A DNA stretch of 64,000 nucleotides from Arthrobacter sp. MYb213 (lineage in GTDB: Bacteria > Actinomycetota > Actinomycetes > Actinomycetales > Micrococcaceae). Numbering within the stretch: the first letter of the stretch is position 1; each line of letters opens with the position of its first letter. This document shows, one piece after another, positions 25,400 through 34,010 of the stretch. The stretch lies in assembly GCF_002979915.1 (NCBI RefSeq), contig NZ_PCQA01000003.1:124001-188000 (forward strand), given 5' to 3'. Position numbers and translations under genes: made by a program. Below the pieces are notes generated by a model. It saw only the letters and a program-made list of their open reading frames with translations. It searched no databases and was not told where the DNA came from.

Positions 25400-25783
25400 T
25401 TAACGGCTCTTGCGAGACCGCGCGATAGCACGTGAGAAATCAATGATGATCCCCAGCGCTACGAATCCGAGTGCAGGTGGCCACGTGACTGCCCAATTAC
25501 TCATGCTCCCGGCCGTTGGGTCGCGAAGGATAATCTGCAGTACTGGCCACAAGAATCCCAAGACCACGCCGATGATCACGAATGTTTGGTGGCCCTTGGG
25601 GGTAGCTTTTTTGGGAAAGGAATCCGCATATTCGTCGGGGCTTCCGAAGCTAACTGTAGCTTCGTCGTAGTTGCTGCTCTCTGCTTCAACTTCGCGCACA
25701 ATGTCACGAATGGTGGCGACGTCCAGATTCCGTTGAGAGAGATTGAAGCGAAGCTCGGAGAGATAGTCTGTAGTGCTTTTCAT
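25400..25783 (-). CDS. HAAS/DUF1700-like membrane protein
   Basis: A 127-residue protein. The N-terminal 50 residues (TDYLSELRFNLSQRN, REVEAESSNYDEATVSFGSP) match the helical HAAS/DUF1700-type domain often encoded next to PadR regulators. Two membrane helices follow (FVIIGVVLGFLWPVLQIIL and WPPALGFVALGIIIDF) and a basic tail. It lies 9 bases after the PadR gene, so the two are an operon. HAAS proteins are thought to be sensors or anti-regulators for the paired PadR protein; this is from the family, not shown here. Confidence 0.7.
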   Translation of the reverse strand: MKSTTDYLSELRFNLSQRNLDVATIRDIVREVEAESSNYDEATVSFGSPDEYADSFPKKATPKGHQTFVIIGVVLGFLWPVLQIILRDPTAGSMSNWAVTWPPALGFVALGIIIDFSRAIARSRKSR

Positions 25784-25792
25784 CGTTTTCTC

Positions 25793-26095
25793 CTAGGTTA
25801 TCTGGCGTAGCCAGGTTCGAACTTCTTGCAGAGTTGCTTGGCCTTGGCTGGTGATCCTGAAGGTCTTGCGTGCTGGACCACGGTCGGTGATTTCCCACTC
25901 CGAGACGATATCTCCGGACTCTTCCATCACTCGCAACAATGGGTAGAGGGTGCCGCTTTTGATCCCTGTCAGACCGTGTTCTTCAAGTTTGGATAGCAAT
26001 GAATAGCCGTGTGCTGGCTCATTCATTAGCTGATTCAAGATGATCACCGGTAGTGTTGAGCGCTTTACCTGATGAACTGTCTTATTCGCGTTCAT
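25793..26095 (-). CDS. PadR-family transcriptional regulator
   Basis: A 100-residue winged-helix regulator of the short PadR type. ILNQLMNEPAHGYSLLSKLEE, then KSGTLYPLLRVMEESG (recognition helix and wing) and ARKTFRITSQGQATL are diagnostic. It probably represses its own two-gene operon; a perfect 13-base palindrome lies just upstream (26103-26115). Confidence 0.92.
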   Translation of the reverse strand: MNANKTVHQVKRSTLPVIILNQLMNEPAHGYSLLSKLEEHGLTGIKSGTLYPLLRVMEESGDIVSEWEITDRGPARKTFRITSQGQATLQEVRTWLRQIT

Positions 26096-26102
26096 GCCTT
26101 AA

Positions 26103-26115
26103 GTATGATTCATAC
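26103..26115. promoter_or_regulatory. Palindromic operator for the PadR operon
   Basis: GTATGA-T-TCATAC is a perfect inverted repeat eight bases upstream of the PadR start codon. PadR regulators usually bind such short palindromes at their own promoters. Confidence 0.6.
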
Positions 26116-26308
26116 ATATTCGGGTTCCAATAGTACTTTCGGATGACATTTGAGGCTTTGCTCAAGTCACCGTTGCTTCGCGGAGTTCTGCCGAGAGACG
26201 TAACTGGGCATTGGGTCATTGTTCATCCAAATGACCCCCACCAAGACCGTCACAATCATTGGGAAAGACCCCGATCACACCTAATCTCAGAGGTGAGAGT
26301 AACTAGCT

Positions 26309-26641
26309 TTGAACAACGAGAGAACGGTGGAACACGTGGGCTTTGCTTTTGCGGATCCGGATGTATTAACTGATGCCCAGCGTGAGGCTGTTGCCGAACA
26401 TCGACGTTCGGTGAAAATTGAGTCTCGCAAGCTTTCGCTGCGCGAAATGCGCGAAGACGCACAGCTGAGCCAGGTGGAGCTTGCAACAGCCCTGAAGCTC
26501 AGCGTAGACCGGGTTGCACGTATGGAAGCCGGAGATTTGGACCGCGTGCAGGTGGCAACGCTGCGGCGATATGTTGAAGCGCTGGGTGGACAGCTCAAAG
26601 TGAAGGCTGTCGGTGAAGCAATTCACGTGGACCTTGGATAA
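26309..26641 (+). CDS. XRE-family antitoxin-like DNA-binding protein
   Basis: A 110-residue protein with a C-terminal helix-turn-helix (LREMREDAQLSQVELATALK, VDRVARMEAGDLDRVQVATLRRYVEALGG) of the HigA-type seen in RelE/HigB toxin systems. No toxin gene is evident next to it, so it may be solitary or the toxin is elsewhere. The TTG at 26309 gives the full frame; a GTG at about 26327 is also possible because the ribosome binding site is weak. The N-terminal 30 residues are variable. Confidence 0.7.
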   Translation: MNNERTVEHVGFAFADPDVLTDAQREAVAEHRRSVKIESRKLSLREMREDAQLSQVELATALKLSVDRVARMEAGDLDRVQVATLRRYVEALGGQLKVKAVGEAIHVDLG

Positions 26642-26845
26642 GTAAACAAGGCGGGTCAAATTACTGCATATAAGGTGTCAAGGCCAGACCGGTCAGCGCA
26701 AATTGAAGACAGCTCATCGCTAAAACTCTGAACTCTCGTGCAAAAGCCCTAGCCGCGGTGAAATCAACGGCGAATACCGGCTAAAGTGTTCCGGTGAGAT
26801 GCGGGTTACTAATCTGCATCACAAGGAAGTTTAGAAGGGGTTATT
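26642..26845. other. Intergenic region upstream of the CoA transferase
   Basis: About 200 bases without a gene. It should carry the promoter of the CoA transferase; no clear operator or terminator could be identified by eye. Confidence 0.3.
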
Positions 26846-28363
26846 TTGCACGAGCGTATTCACCACCGGGCCTTTATCGATCGTTTGATGAGTGCCGAAC
26901 AGGCAGCAACTTTTATCAAACCCGGAATGACGGTGGCCATGAGTGGTTTCACCGGTGCGGGATACCCGAAAGCGGTTCCTGGCGCCTTGGCCGCGCAGAT
27001 GGAAAGTCAGCACGCTCAGGGTCAAGACTTCAAGATCAACGTGCTGACCGGCGCCTCGACTGCACCAGAGCTCGATGGCGTGCTCGCTAAGGCCGAGGGC
27101 ATGAACCTGCGCCTGCCTTATATGTCTGACCCCGAGCTACGCCGCCGAATCAACGACGGCAACATGGAGTACATGGACATTCACCTGTCCCACGTCGCTC
27201 AGCACGCCTGGTTCGGCTTCTATGGCAAGATCGACGTAGCTATCGTCGAGGTAGTCGGCGTGACCGCAGAGGGTGATCTGATCCCTTCCAGCTCGGTGGG
27301 CAACAATAAGACCTGGCTGGAAATGGCAGACCAGATCATCATCGAGGTCAACACCCAGCAGTCGGCCGCAATGGATGGCATGCATGACATCTACTACGGC
27401 ACCGCGCTGCCTCCGCACCGCAAACCCATTAACCTGTCCACGGTGCGTGACCGCATCGGCCAGAAGTACATGGATATTGACGTCACCAAGGTGGTTGCGG
27501 TTGTTGAAACCGATGCACCAGACCGTTTGAGCCCCTTCGCTCCGGTAGACGAGACCAGCACCCAGATTGCAGATCACCTACTGGATTTCTTGGACTATGA
27601 GATCCGTCAGGGACGACTGACCGAGAAACTACTGCCATTGCAGTCCGGCGTGGGCAATATTGCCAACGCTGTACTAGCCGGACTGGCTCGTGGCGGATAC
27701 AAGGGCCTCACCGCCTACACCGAGGTCATCCAAGACGGAATGTTGGAGCTGATCAAGGACGGCACCATCGAGTTTGCCTCCGCCACCAGCTTCTCGTTGT
27801 CTGCCGATGGTATCGACGAGTTCAACAAGCACGTGGATCACTACCGTGAGCGGATCTTGCTTCGTGCTCAGGAGATTTCCAATCACCCGGAAATCATTCG
27901 CCGGTTGGGCTGCATTGCGCTCAACGGCATGATCGAGGCCGACATCTACGGCAACGTCAACTCCACTAACGTGCTCGGATCCCATGTGATGAACGGTATT
28001 GGTGGCTCGGGCGACTTTGCCCGTAACGGCTACCTGTCGGTGTTCATGTCCCCATCGGTGGCTAAGGGCGGCAAGATCTCCGGTATCGTGCCGATGGCCA
28101 GCCACGTGGACCACACCGAACATGACACGATGATCCTGATTACCGAGCAGGGTCTAGCCGATCTGCGTGGACTTTCACCTAAGCAGCGCGCCCAGCTGAT
28201 CATCGACAAGTGCGCGCACCCCGAATACCGTCCAATGTTGCAGGACTACTTCGACCGCGCACGCAAGGATAGCTACGGCAAGCACACCCCACACCTATTG
28301 GGTGAGGCGCTTGCCATGCATCAGCGCTACTTCGAGACCGGCGATATGCGCTTGGCTAAGTAG
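26846..28363 (+). CDS. Succinyl-CoA:acetate CoA-transferase / acetyl-CoA hydrolase family
   Basis: A 505-residue enzyme that moves CoA between acetate and succinate or hydrolyses acetyl-CoA. KPGMTVAMSGFTGAGYPKAVP starts the first half (in parts: MTVAMSGFTGAGYP), and IEFASATSFSLSADG is the region of the catalytic Glu (the E in IEFAS). The C-terminal HxxHDTMILITEQGLADLRGL is also typical. The TTG start has AGAAGGGG just before it; an internal ATG at 26888 is the alternative. It is transcribed alone and is followed by a terminator. It likely supports growth on acetate or overflow metabolism. Confidence 0.9.
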   Translation: MHERIHHRAFIDRLMSAEQAATFIKPGMTVAMSGFTGAGYPKAVPGALAAQMESQHAQGQDFKINVLTGASTAPELDGVLAKAEGMNLRLPYMSDPELRRRINDGNMEYMDIHLSHVAQHAWFGFYGKIDVAIVEVVGVTAEGDLIPSSSVGNNKTWLEMADQIIIEVNTQQSAAMDGMHDIYYGTALPPHRKPINLSTVRDRIGQKYMDIDVTKVVAVVETDAPDRLSPFAPVDETSTQIADHLLDFLDYEIRQGRLTEKLLPLQSGVGNIANAVLAGLARGGYKGLTAYTEVIQDGMLELIKDGTIEFASATSFSLSADGIDEFNKHVDHYRERILLRAQEISNHPEIIRRLGCIALNGMIEADIYGNVNSTNVLGSHVMNGIGGSGDFARNGYLSVFMSPSVAKGGKISGIVPMASHVDHTEHDTMILITEQGLADLRGLSPKQRAQLIIDKCAHPEYRPMLQDYFDRARKDSYGKHTPHLLGEALAMHQRYFETGDMRLAK

Positions 28364-28376
28364 CTAGAGAACACTC

Positions 28377-28416
28377 AAGGCTGGACCCTGACTCTTTTGA
28401 ATCAAGGTCCAGCCTT
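28377..28416 (+). terminator. Terminator of the CoA transferase gene
   Basis: AAGGCTGGACC (28377-28387) and GGTCCAGCCTT (28406-28416) form a perfect 11-bp stem followed by a T-rich stretch. Confidence 0.85.
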
Positions 28417-28431
28417 CGCTTTGTCTATCTT

Positions 28432-29385
28432 TTATTTAGATTCGCGAAGATAGAATCCCTGAGTCTGGTTGTTGTACATACGTACTTCGTTCAAGTGGCC
28501 GGTCGGCAGCTTCGGGTTCGCAGGATCTGTAATTTTGGTTCCTGGCGCATAGAACGTGGCCAACGGTGCACCGGAGTAGTTCAACGCCGCAAAACCGTTG
28601 TTGACCCAGAAGTTGAGAATTGAAACATCACCATCTGGATGGGTGGCCTGAGGGTATTTAATTTCTAAGCAGCCAGGAGCTTGTTTCGCGGTGACATCGT
28701 CACCTGGACACCACGTTCCATTGACCAGTGAGAGATCCAAGATTCCTCGGTCTGTCGCAGCCAGATCTTCTATAGACTCGGCGACTAACTGCTTACCGTT
28801 CCATGCCAAGGTCGCCTTGATCTGTCCGCTAGGCGCTGCGGCCGGTTCGGTGGTCAAAAGCTCCCGGTCAGTAATGATCAACTTCTTACCTTTGACCTTC
28901 AAGGAGCTGGGAACCCCGCGTGCCCCGCCATTGACGTCACCCATCAAGAACGGCTTACCCAGTGGGGCGATGCCCTTCGCGGTGCTCTCAAAAAGCTGGA
29001 TGTGTGCGGGCCACGCTACGCCGCCCTTGTCGCAGTAGAACGCTGTGGCCAATTCTTTCACCCCGTCGCCGGTGAGGTCAGTGGCGACGGTGAGCTTCGA
29101 GTCTGCAAGGGCTGGAGCGCTCGCGTTGGGGTATTCCGGATGTTTTGCAGGCAGCGCTCCGTCAACGAGTTTTCCAGCTGGGAAACCACACATCGAGGGA
29201 ATCTTTGCGGATTTGAGCATTTGCGCAGTGAGATCTGCAAGGGGAGCGGGAGACGAGGGGGCAAGTTTCGACTCGTGCGCTGAGGGACTAGATGTTTCCG
29301 TGGTCGTTGGAGGTGTGGTGCACGAGACCATTGCCAAGGCAGCGATGACGCCAAGAACAGCCGGAAGTATTTTTCGCTGTGGCAC
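28432..29385 (-). CDS. Hypothetical secreted lipoprotein
   Basis: Unrecognised 317-residue protein. It starts with a lipoprotein signal peptide (basic MPQRKILP, hydrophobic AVLGVIAALAM and lipobox VSC), so it should be anchored to the outer face of the membrane by Cys22. A Ser/Thr/Pro-rich spacer follows (residues 23-50). The rest is a soluble domain with DLTGDGVKELATAFYC, which resembles a short repeat of the FG-GAP/VCBS type, but I cannot name a family. It stands alone, converging with the CoA transferase. Confidence 0.7.
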   Translation of the reverse strand: MPQRKILPAVLGVIAALAMVSCTTPPTTTETSSPSAHESKLAPSSPAPLADLTAQMLKSAKIPSMCGFPAGKLVDGALPAKHPEYPNASAPALADSKLTVATDLTGDGVKELATAFYCDKGGVAWPAHIQLFESTAKGIAPLGKPFLMGDVNGGARGVPSSLKVKGKKLIITDRELLTTEPAAAPSGQIKATLAWNGKQLVAESIEDLAATDRGILDLSLVNGTWCPGDDVTAKQAPGCLEIKYPQATHPDGDVSILNFWVNNGFAALNYSGAPLATFYAPGTKITDPANPKLPTGHLNEVRMYNNQTQGFYLRESK

Positions 29386-29514
29386 GGTAATTTCCTAAGC
29401 AAGAAGTGAATAACTGGTGTTTATCTCCGAGCTTATAGTGAATTAATACTTGTGGGAGCCATCATTTTGAGCATGACGCCAATTTTGAGATTTCTGAGCA
29501 GTTGCCTGACGTTC

Positions 29515-30093
29515 TTAATGATGCAGGCTAGGACGATAAATTAATTCTTGGGTACGCCCATCAAGCAGCCTTGAGTCCACCAGTTCAAGGTCGAAGTCCT
29601 CAACGCCGGCGAAGATTGGATCCTGACCTGTGAGTCCGGTCAGTGCAGGGAAGATGGTTAGCTGAACAAAATCAACCAGCCCTGCTGCCATAAGTGCCCT
29701 ATTCATGGACAAAGATCCGTGTGAACGCAATGGAACCGTGGATTCAGCTTTTAACCGTGGCACCACCGCTAGTGCGTCACCACGCTCTAGCGTGGCATCA
29801 GGCCAGTCCAAAACTCCGGTCAGCGTATTGGAAATAACGGTGGCGGGCTGTTTATGCATCGCCTCGCCCCACGGGTCATCAACATCCGAATTTTCATCGG
29901 CCTGCGCCCAAAACTGTGCGAACAGGTTGAAGGTGTTGGCGCCGAAAACCATATGACAGGGGGAGGCATAGTGCTCTAACCGACGAGCTAGAAGTTCGGG
30001 GCCTTGTTTACCCCAATAGCCACCCCAATTTCCCGAGGCACCACCAAATCCGTCGAGACTTGAAAACACGTCAAAGGTATATGTAGCAGGCAT
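29515..30093 (-). CDS. Dihydrofolate reductase/RibD C-terminal domain protein
   Basis: A 192-residue protein of the RibD-C/DHFR-like superfamily found widely as stand-alone reductases of unknown substrate. TYTFDVFSSLDGFGG begins it, followed by MVFGANTFNLFAQFW and VPLRSHGSLSMNRALMAAGLVDFVQL (in parts: SHGSLSMNRALMAAGLVD), the NADPH-binding segment. I preferred the ATG at 30093 to an upstream start at 30129 because the family begins at this point. It may reduce a pterin or flavin precursor, but this is not shown. Confidence 0.82.
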   Translation of the reverse strand: MPATYTFDVFSSLDGFGGASGNWGGYWGKQGPELLARRLEHYASPCHMVFGANTFNLFAQFWAQADENSDVDDPWGEAMHKQPATVISNTLTGVLDWPDATLERGDALAVVPRLKAESTVPLRSHGSLSMNRALMAAGLVDFVQLTIFPALTGLTGQDPIFAGVEDFDLELVDSRLLDGRTQELIYRPSLHH

Positions 30094-30182
30094 GATGACT
30101 CCCGGGGTAATGCGCCAAGTGCAACTCACCTTACGCCTGATCGGAGGAGCGCGGAACCCTGAAGTTAATGCCGGGTGCGCAA

Positions 30183-31787
30183 TTAATTAGTTTCGCTCAA
30201 CTCTTGAGCACGCAGGACATTCTTTTGTACTTTGCCGGTGGAGGTACGTGGCAGATCCTGTGGGAAGACGATGGTTCGGGGGACCTTATATCCGGCGAGT
30301 TTTTCGCGCGCAAAACCGATCAAGGTCTCCTCATCTAGGGTGGACCCGCTGGCTCGGATGACATAGGCGACCGGACGCTCTCCCCACTTCTCATCAGGCA
30401 CTCCCACGACCGCCAAGTCCAACACTTCCGGGTGGGAAGCCAACGCCTGTTCCACCTCAATGGTGGAGATATTCTCGCCACCAGAAATGATGATGTCCTT
30501 CGCCCGGTCACGCACCTGGATGTAGCCGTCGGGATGCATGACCCCAAGATCTCCGGTGTGGAACCAGCCGCCGGCAAATGCCTGCTCGGTGGCCGCGTCG
30601 TCACGATAGTACCCAATCATGACGTTGTTTCCGCGCAAAACAATCTCACCCATGGTCTGTCCATCGGCGGGGACGTCCACCATATTCTCGTCAACTATCC
30701 GAGCACTTTCTGCGGTCAGCATGCCCACGCCCTGGCGTGAGAGCAGGGATGCACGCTCATCTTCGCCCAGCTGATCCCACTCGTCTTGATATTCGCAGAT
30801 CGTGTAGGGACCATAGACCTCTGTCAGGCCGTAAACGTGGACTACCTCAATACCCAATTTTTGAAGCTTGGCGATAATCGCTGGCGAAGGTGGTGCGCCA
30901 GCGGTGGTGATGCGCAGTGGTTCTTGGAGCTGGTGAGCGCGCGGTGCATCGGCAATGATTGAGCAGACCGTGGGAGCTCCGCAGAGGTGCGTTGCACCCA
31001 GTTCTTCAATGCCATCCCAGACTGCATCTTCGCGGACGCCGCGCAGGCAAAGGTGGGTGCCACCGGCTGCGGTGACTGCCCACGGTGTGCACCACCCGTT
31101 GCAGTGGAACATTGGTAGTGTCCAGAGGTAGCGGGTTTTGGTAGTGAAACCCTGATGGTGCGCCTCGGAGAGCGAGTTGAGGTAGCTGCCACGGTGCGAG
31201 TAGAGCACTCCTTTGGGCTTCCCAGTGGTGCCCGAGGTGTAATTCAAGGCGATGGGTGCGCGCTCATCTGCCACCTCATAGGCCAGTGGTTCCGCGGTCG
31301 AGGCGGTGTCAAGCAGTTCCTCTAGTGTCCCGTCCACAGCAACCTCGGGGCGTTGCCCGGTGTACTGGTCATCGGTGATCTCGATCAGCGCTTCGAGGCT
31401 CAAAATCTCGGCCCGCAAGGTCGAAGTATTAGTCAACAGCTCAGTGTCGGCAAAAAGTAGTTTCGCCTCGGAATGATCCATAATGTAGCGCAGTTCGTGG
31501 GCGGTGAGTCGCGTGTTTAAAGCGATCAGCACGCCTCCTGCCAGTGGTACCGCGTAGTGCGCCATCAGCATTTCTGGAGTATTGGGGGCCAATACGGCTA
31601 CTCGGTCACCTGGGTTGATGCGCGCCTTGATGACGTGCGCAAAGCGTTGCACGCGGGACGCAAATTCTGCGTAGCTGTAATTTCGCGAGCCGTGAACGAT
31701 CGCGGTCTTGGTTGGATAAACCTCGGCCGAGCGCTGTAAGAAGCGCAGAGGGGTGAGTTCCGAATGGTTTGCCTGAGTCATGACCAT
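30183..31787 (-). CDS. Acyl-CoA synthetase (fatty-acid-CoA ligase family)
   Basis: A 534-residue AMP-forming ligase that activates an acid as acyl-AMP and then acyl-CoA. Motifs: the P-loop-like NYTSGTTGKPKGVLYSHRG, the mid motif YGLTEVYGP, HTGDLGVMHPDGYIQVRDRAKDIIISGGENIS (in parts) and the catalytic Lys in PRTSTGKVQKN. Size and motifs fit medium/long-chain FadD types. Two ATG codons (31787, 31781) are equally good starts. It is a single gene; the exact acid cannot be deduced. Confidence 0.9.
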   Translation of the reverse strand: MVMTQANHSELTPLRFLQRSAEVYPTKTAIVHGSRNYSYAEFASRVQRFAHVIKARINPGDRVAVLAPNTPEMLMAHYAVPLAGGVLIALNTRLTAHELRYIMDHSEAKLLFADTELLTNTSTLRAEILSLEALIEITDDQYTGQRPEVAVDGTLEELLDTASTAEPLAYEVADERAPIALNYTSGTTGKPKGVLYSHRGSYLNSLSEAHHQGFTTKTRYLWTLPMFHCNGWCTPWAVTAAGGTHLCLRGVREDAVWDGIEELGATHLCGAPTVCSIIADAPRAHQLQEPLRITTAGAPPSPAIIAKLQKLGIEVVHVYGLTEVYGPYTICEYQDEWDQLGEDERASLLSRQGVGMLTAESARIVDENMVDVPADGQTMGEIVLRGNNVMIGYYRDDAATEQAFAGGWFHTGDLGVMHPDGYIQVRDRAKDIIISGGENISTIEVEQALASHPEVLDLAVVGVPDEKWGERPVAYVIRASGSTLDEETLIGFAREKLAGYKVPRTIVFPQDLPRTSTGKVQKNVLRAQELSETN

Positions 31788-31926
31788 GTGCGCGACATCC
31801 TTCGATTCATCGGTGTGGCTTACTTCAATATGCCCATGTGAGCTGAAGCACTTCCATCTAATATCGTGGCATGAACCTCAGGGTCAAACAAAGAAACGCA
31901 GTCTCATTGCGTCGAGTGGGTGAAAT

Positions 31927-33048
31927 TCAGCGGTCAGTGACTGAGTCACTGACTAAACTTTGCGGGAAAATACCGAGAATCCTGTCATCAGATTCCTGCG
32001 CGGTGCCACGACCGTCGGTGTTATTGGTCAATACCCAAAGTTCGCCGGCAGCATTGACCGCCACATCTCGAAACCTTCCGTAGCGGCCGGTGAAGGTTTC
32101 GGTGGAATCACTCGGTGAGCTCAAATCGATAATTCGCAACCTTTCACCCCGTAAGTTAGCCAGATAAAGTACGTCTTGGTGAATGCTCATGCCACTAGGA
32201 CTCGCGGACTCAGTGCTCCATTGTTGGAGGGGATCCACGTAGTTAGCATTATTGGCGATCCCTTCGGTAACCGGCCAACCGTAGTTGGCCCCCGCCCTGA
32301 TCAGGTTCAGCTCGTCCCAGCGGTTTTGCCCGAACTCGCTGGCATACATGGTTCCATCACTCGCCCAGGCGAGTCCCTGCGGATTACGATGACCGAAACT
32401 AAATACCGGTGAATCGGGAAAAGGGTTATCTTCCGGAACTTCACCGTCGGTGGTTAGCCGCAGAATCTTTCCACCGAGGCTGTCTAAATCTTGAGCCGAA
32501 GATTCATCTCCCGCATCACCAACGGTTGCGTAGAGCATCAAATCTGGCCCGATGGCCAATCGTCCGCCATTGTGAATTGTGGCCGAAGGTAGCCCTGAAA
32601 TAAGAGTTTGTGGATTTGTGAGGCTCAGATTTCCAGCCTCACCGGTGACCTCGAAGCGTTGGATTCGGTTCCCTTCGGCGGCGGTCGAATAAGCGAACAG
32701 AAACGGCCGTTGATAAGCCAGACCGAGCAATCCACCCTCACCGCCGTGAACTACGTCGTCGAGTTTGTTAACCTCCCACTGGTTTCCTTCCATATCTATT
32801 TCCAAAATTCGTCCAGAATCACGTTCCGAAACCAAGAGCGTAGTTTCCGCGAAAACCATCGACCACGGAGCGTTTAGTTCGTCAGCAACGACACGAGGTT
32901 CAGCTGCTTGTGGTGCAGTAGCACTGCTGGAGAGGGCGTCTGGTGTTGTTGCTGGCTGCGCAGTGCAAGCCGTTATGGAAACAGCGCAGGCCAGAGCAAT
33001 TGCGAGGCAAGCACTGGTATTACCGATGGCAACTGGTCCGGGACGCAT
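31927..33048 (-). CDS. PQQ-type glucose/sorbosone dehydrogenase, lipoprotein
   Basis: A 373-residue six-bladed beta-propeller of the GSDH family, which oxidises sugars with PQQ. The lipobox ITAC near residue 28 follows a hydrophobic segment, so the protein is probably tethered outside the cell. APWSMVFA, TIHNGGRLAIGPD, FGHRNPQGLAWAS and ANYGWPVTEG are the usual GSDH motifs (metal and cofactor loops). No PQQ synthesis genes are in the window. Substrate not known. Confidence 0.86.
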   Translation of the reverse strand: MRPGPVAIGNTSACLAIALACAVSITACTAQPATTPDALSSSATAPQAAEPRVVADELNAPWSMVFAETTLLVSERDSGRILEIDMEGNQWEVNKLDDVVHGGEGGLLGLAYQRPFLFAYSTAAEGNRIQRFEVTGEAGNLSLTNPQTLISGLPSATIHNGGRLAIGPDLMLYATVGDAGDESSAQDLDSLGGKILRLTTDGEVPEDNPFPDSPVFSFGHRNPQGLAWASDGTMYASEFGQNRWDELNLIRAGANYGWPVTEGIANNANYVDPLQQWSTESASPSGMSIHQDVLYLANLRGERLRIIDLSSPSDSTETFTGRYGRFRDVAVNAAGELWVLTNNTDGRGTAQESDDRILGIFPQSLVSDSVTDR

Positions 33049-33242
33049 GGGATCAGGCTAGCAACATTGGGTCAATGCGCAAGGGAGATTTGGGACAAGC
33101 TTGAGCAACGTCGAAAATGAATAATTTTCTGATTTGTCAACAAAAATTGAGTGCTCATCGAATTTCAGGTCGAATATTTCGATTTGCGAAGCAATTTGTT
33201 TGACGGTTACGCACGTTGCCCAATATCGTTTAATCAGAATCA
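33049..33242. other. Intergenic region between the sugar dehydrogenase and the riboswitch
   Basis: No gene supported. The stretch 33100-33240 is AT-rich and likely contains both the leftward promoter of the sugar dehydrogenase and the rightward promoter of the riboswitch transcript. No confident boxes assigned. Confidence 0.35.
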
Positions 33243-33342
33243 TGAGCGTCAGTAAAAAGCCCTGGCTAGCTGGCCGGCAACCCTCTATACGGTAGCGGGG
33301 TGCTCCAGGTGAGGATTCGGTGTCGTGCAACACCGCACGATA
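33243..33342 (+). promoter_or_regulatory. SAM-IV-like (SAM-I/IV superfamily) riboswitch
   Basis: The core of the SAM-I/SAM-IV aptamer is readable: AGCCCTGGCTAGCTGGCC-type P2 arm, GGCCGGCAACC at 33272-33282, a short P3 hairpin and GGGGTGCTCCAGGTGA at 33297-33312. A further small hairpin GGTGTCGTGCAACACC follows. The element lies about 120 bases before a flavin reductase gene, a common position for SAM riboswitches that govern sulfur metabolism. The boundaries are approximate. Confidence 0.72.
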
Positions 33343-33460
33343 CAAGTACCGCACATCGAGGCGTAAAACCTTCGACGGCGGGCCAAAGCAAGCAGTAGAT
33401 GCTTTTGTCCTGTCGCCGACCGTCGCCGTACCGGTGTGTATGAAGTGAAGGAAGCAAAGC

Positions 33461-33961
33461 ATGTCTTTGAATCAAGAGCTTGACGCGCTGACGTTACGCA
33501 AAGTTTTCGCCCAGCACCCATCCGGAGTTGCCGCGCTATGCGCCGATATCAACGGCGAGAAAACGGGAATTGTTGCCTCCTCGTTCACCGTCGGCGTCTC
33601 ATTGGAACCCGCGCTAGTGATGTTTGCGGTGCAGAAGACCTCAAATACCTGGCCAAAGTTGCGCGGTGCTAACCGTATCGGTGTCTCGGTGCTCAGCGAA
33701 CGTAATGAAGGAGTCTGTGGGCAGATCGCATCTAAGAAGGGCGATCGGTTCCACGGTATTGATACACACGGTAGCGCTGATGGTTCATTGTTCATTGAGG
33801 ACTCCACGCTATGGCTCGACACCTCAATTTACAGTGAGGTTGAAGCGGGGGATCACTGGGTGGTGCTGCTTGAAGTTCATGGCCATAAGGTTGCTGAGCA
33901 TCTTCCATCGATTTTCCATGATTCACGATTTCACGCATTACCGGTCCCGGAATTCGTCTAA
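33461..33961 (+). CDS. Flavin reductase family protein
   Basis: A 166-residue FMN-binding split-barrel reductase. FAQHPSGVAALCADINGEKTGIVASSFTVGVSLEPALVMFAV is the family core (in parts: HPSGVAALCAD, GIVASSFTVGVSLEPALV), and GDHWVVLLEVHGH ends it. Such proteins supply reduced flavin to monooxygenases. A SAM-type riboswitch upstream suggests control by S-adenosylmethionine and a role in sulfonate or other sulfur scavenging; the partner monooxygenase is not in the window. Ribosome binding site GAAGGAAG. A perfect terminator follows. Confidence 0.9.
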   Translation: MSLNQELDALTLRKVFAQHPSGVAALCADINGEKTGIVASSFTVGVSLEPALVMFAVQKTSNTWPKLRGANRIGVSVLSERNEGVCGQIASKKGDRFHGIDTHGSADGSLFIEDSTLWLDTSIYSEVEAGDHWVVLLEVHGHKVAEHLPSIFHDSRFHALPVPEFV

Positions 33962-33970
33962 ATAGCTTTT

Positions 33971-34010
33971 TCGCGCCGCCAACCTCTTGATCAAGGGGTT
34001 GGCGGCGCGA
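33971..34010 (+). terminator. Terminator of the flavin reductase gene
   Basis: TCGCGCCGCCAACC (33971-33984) and GGTTGGCGGCGCGA (33997-34010) form a perfect 14-bp stem; CTC/GGG near the loop extends it. Confidence 0.88.

Noticed and set aside
26143-26373. Frame upstream of the HigA-like gene as a possible toxin
   Set aside because: The 76-residue translation has no toxin motif, no convincing ribosome binding site and overlaps the antitoxin-like gene in another frame.
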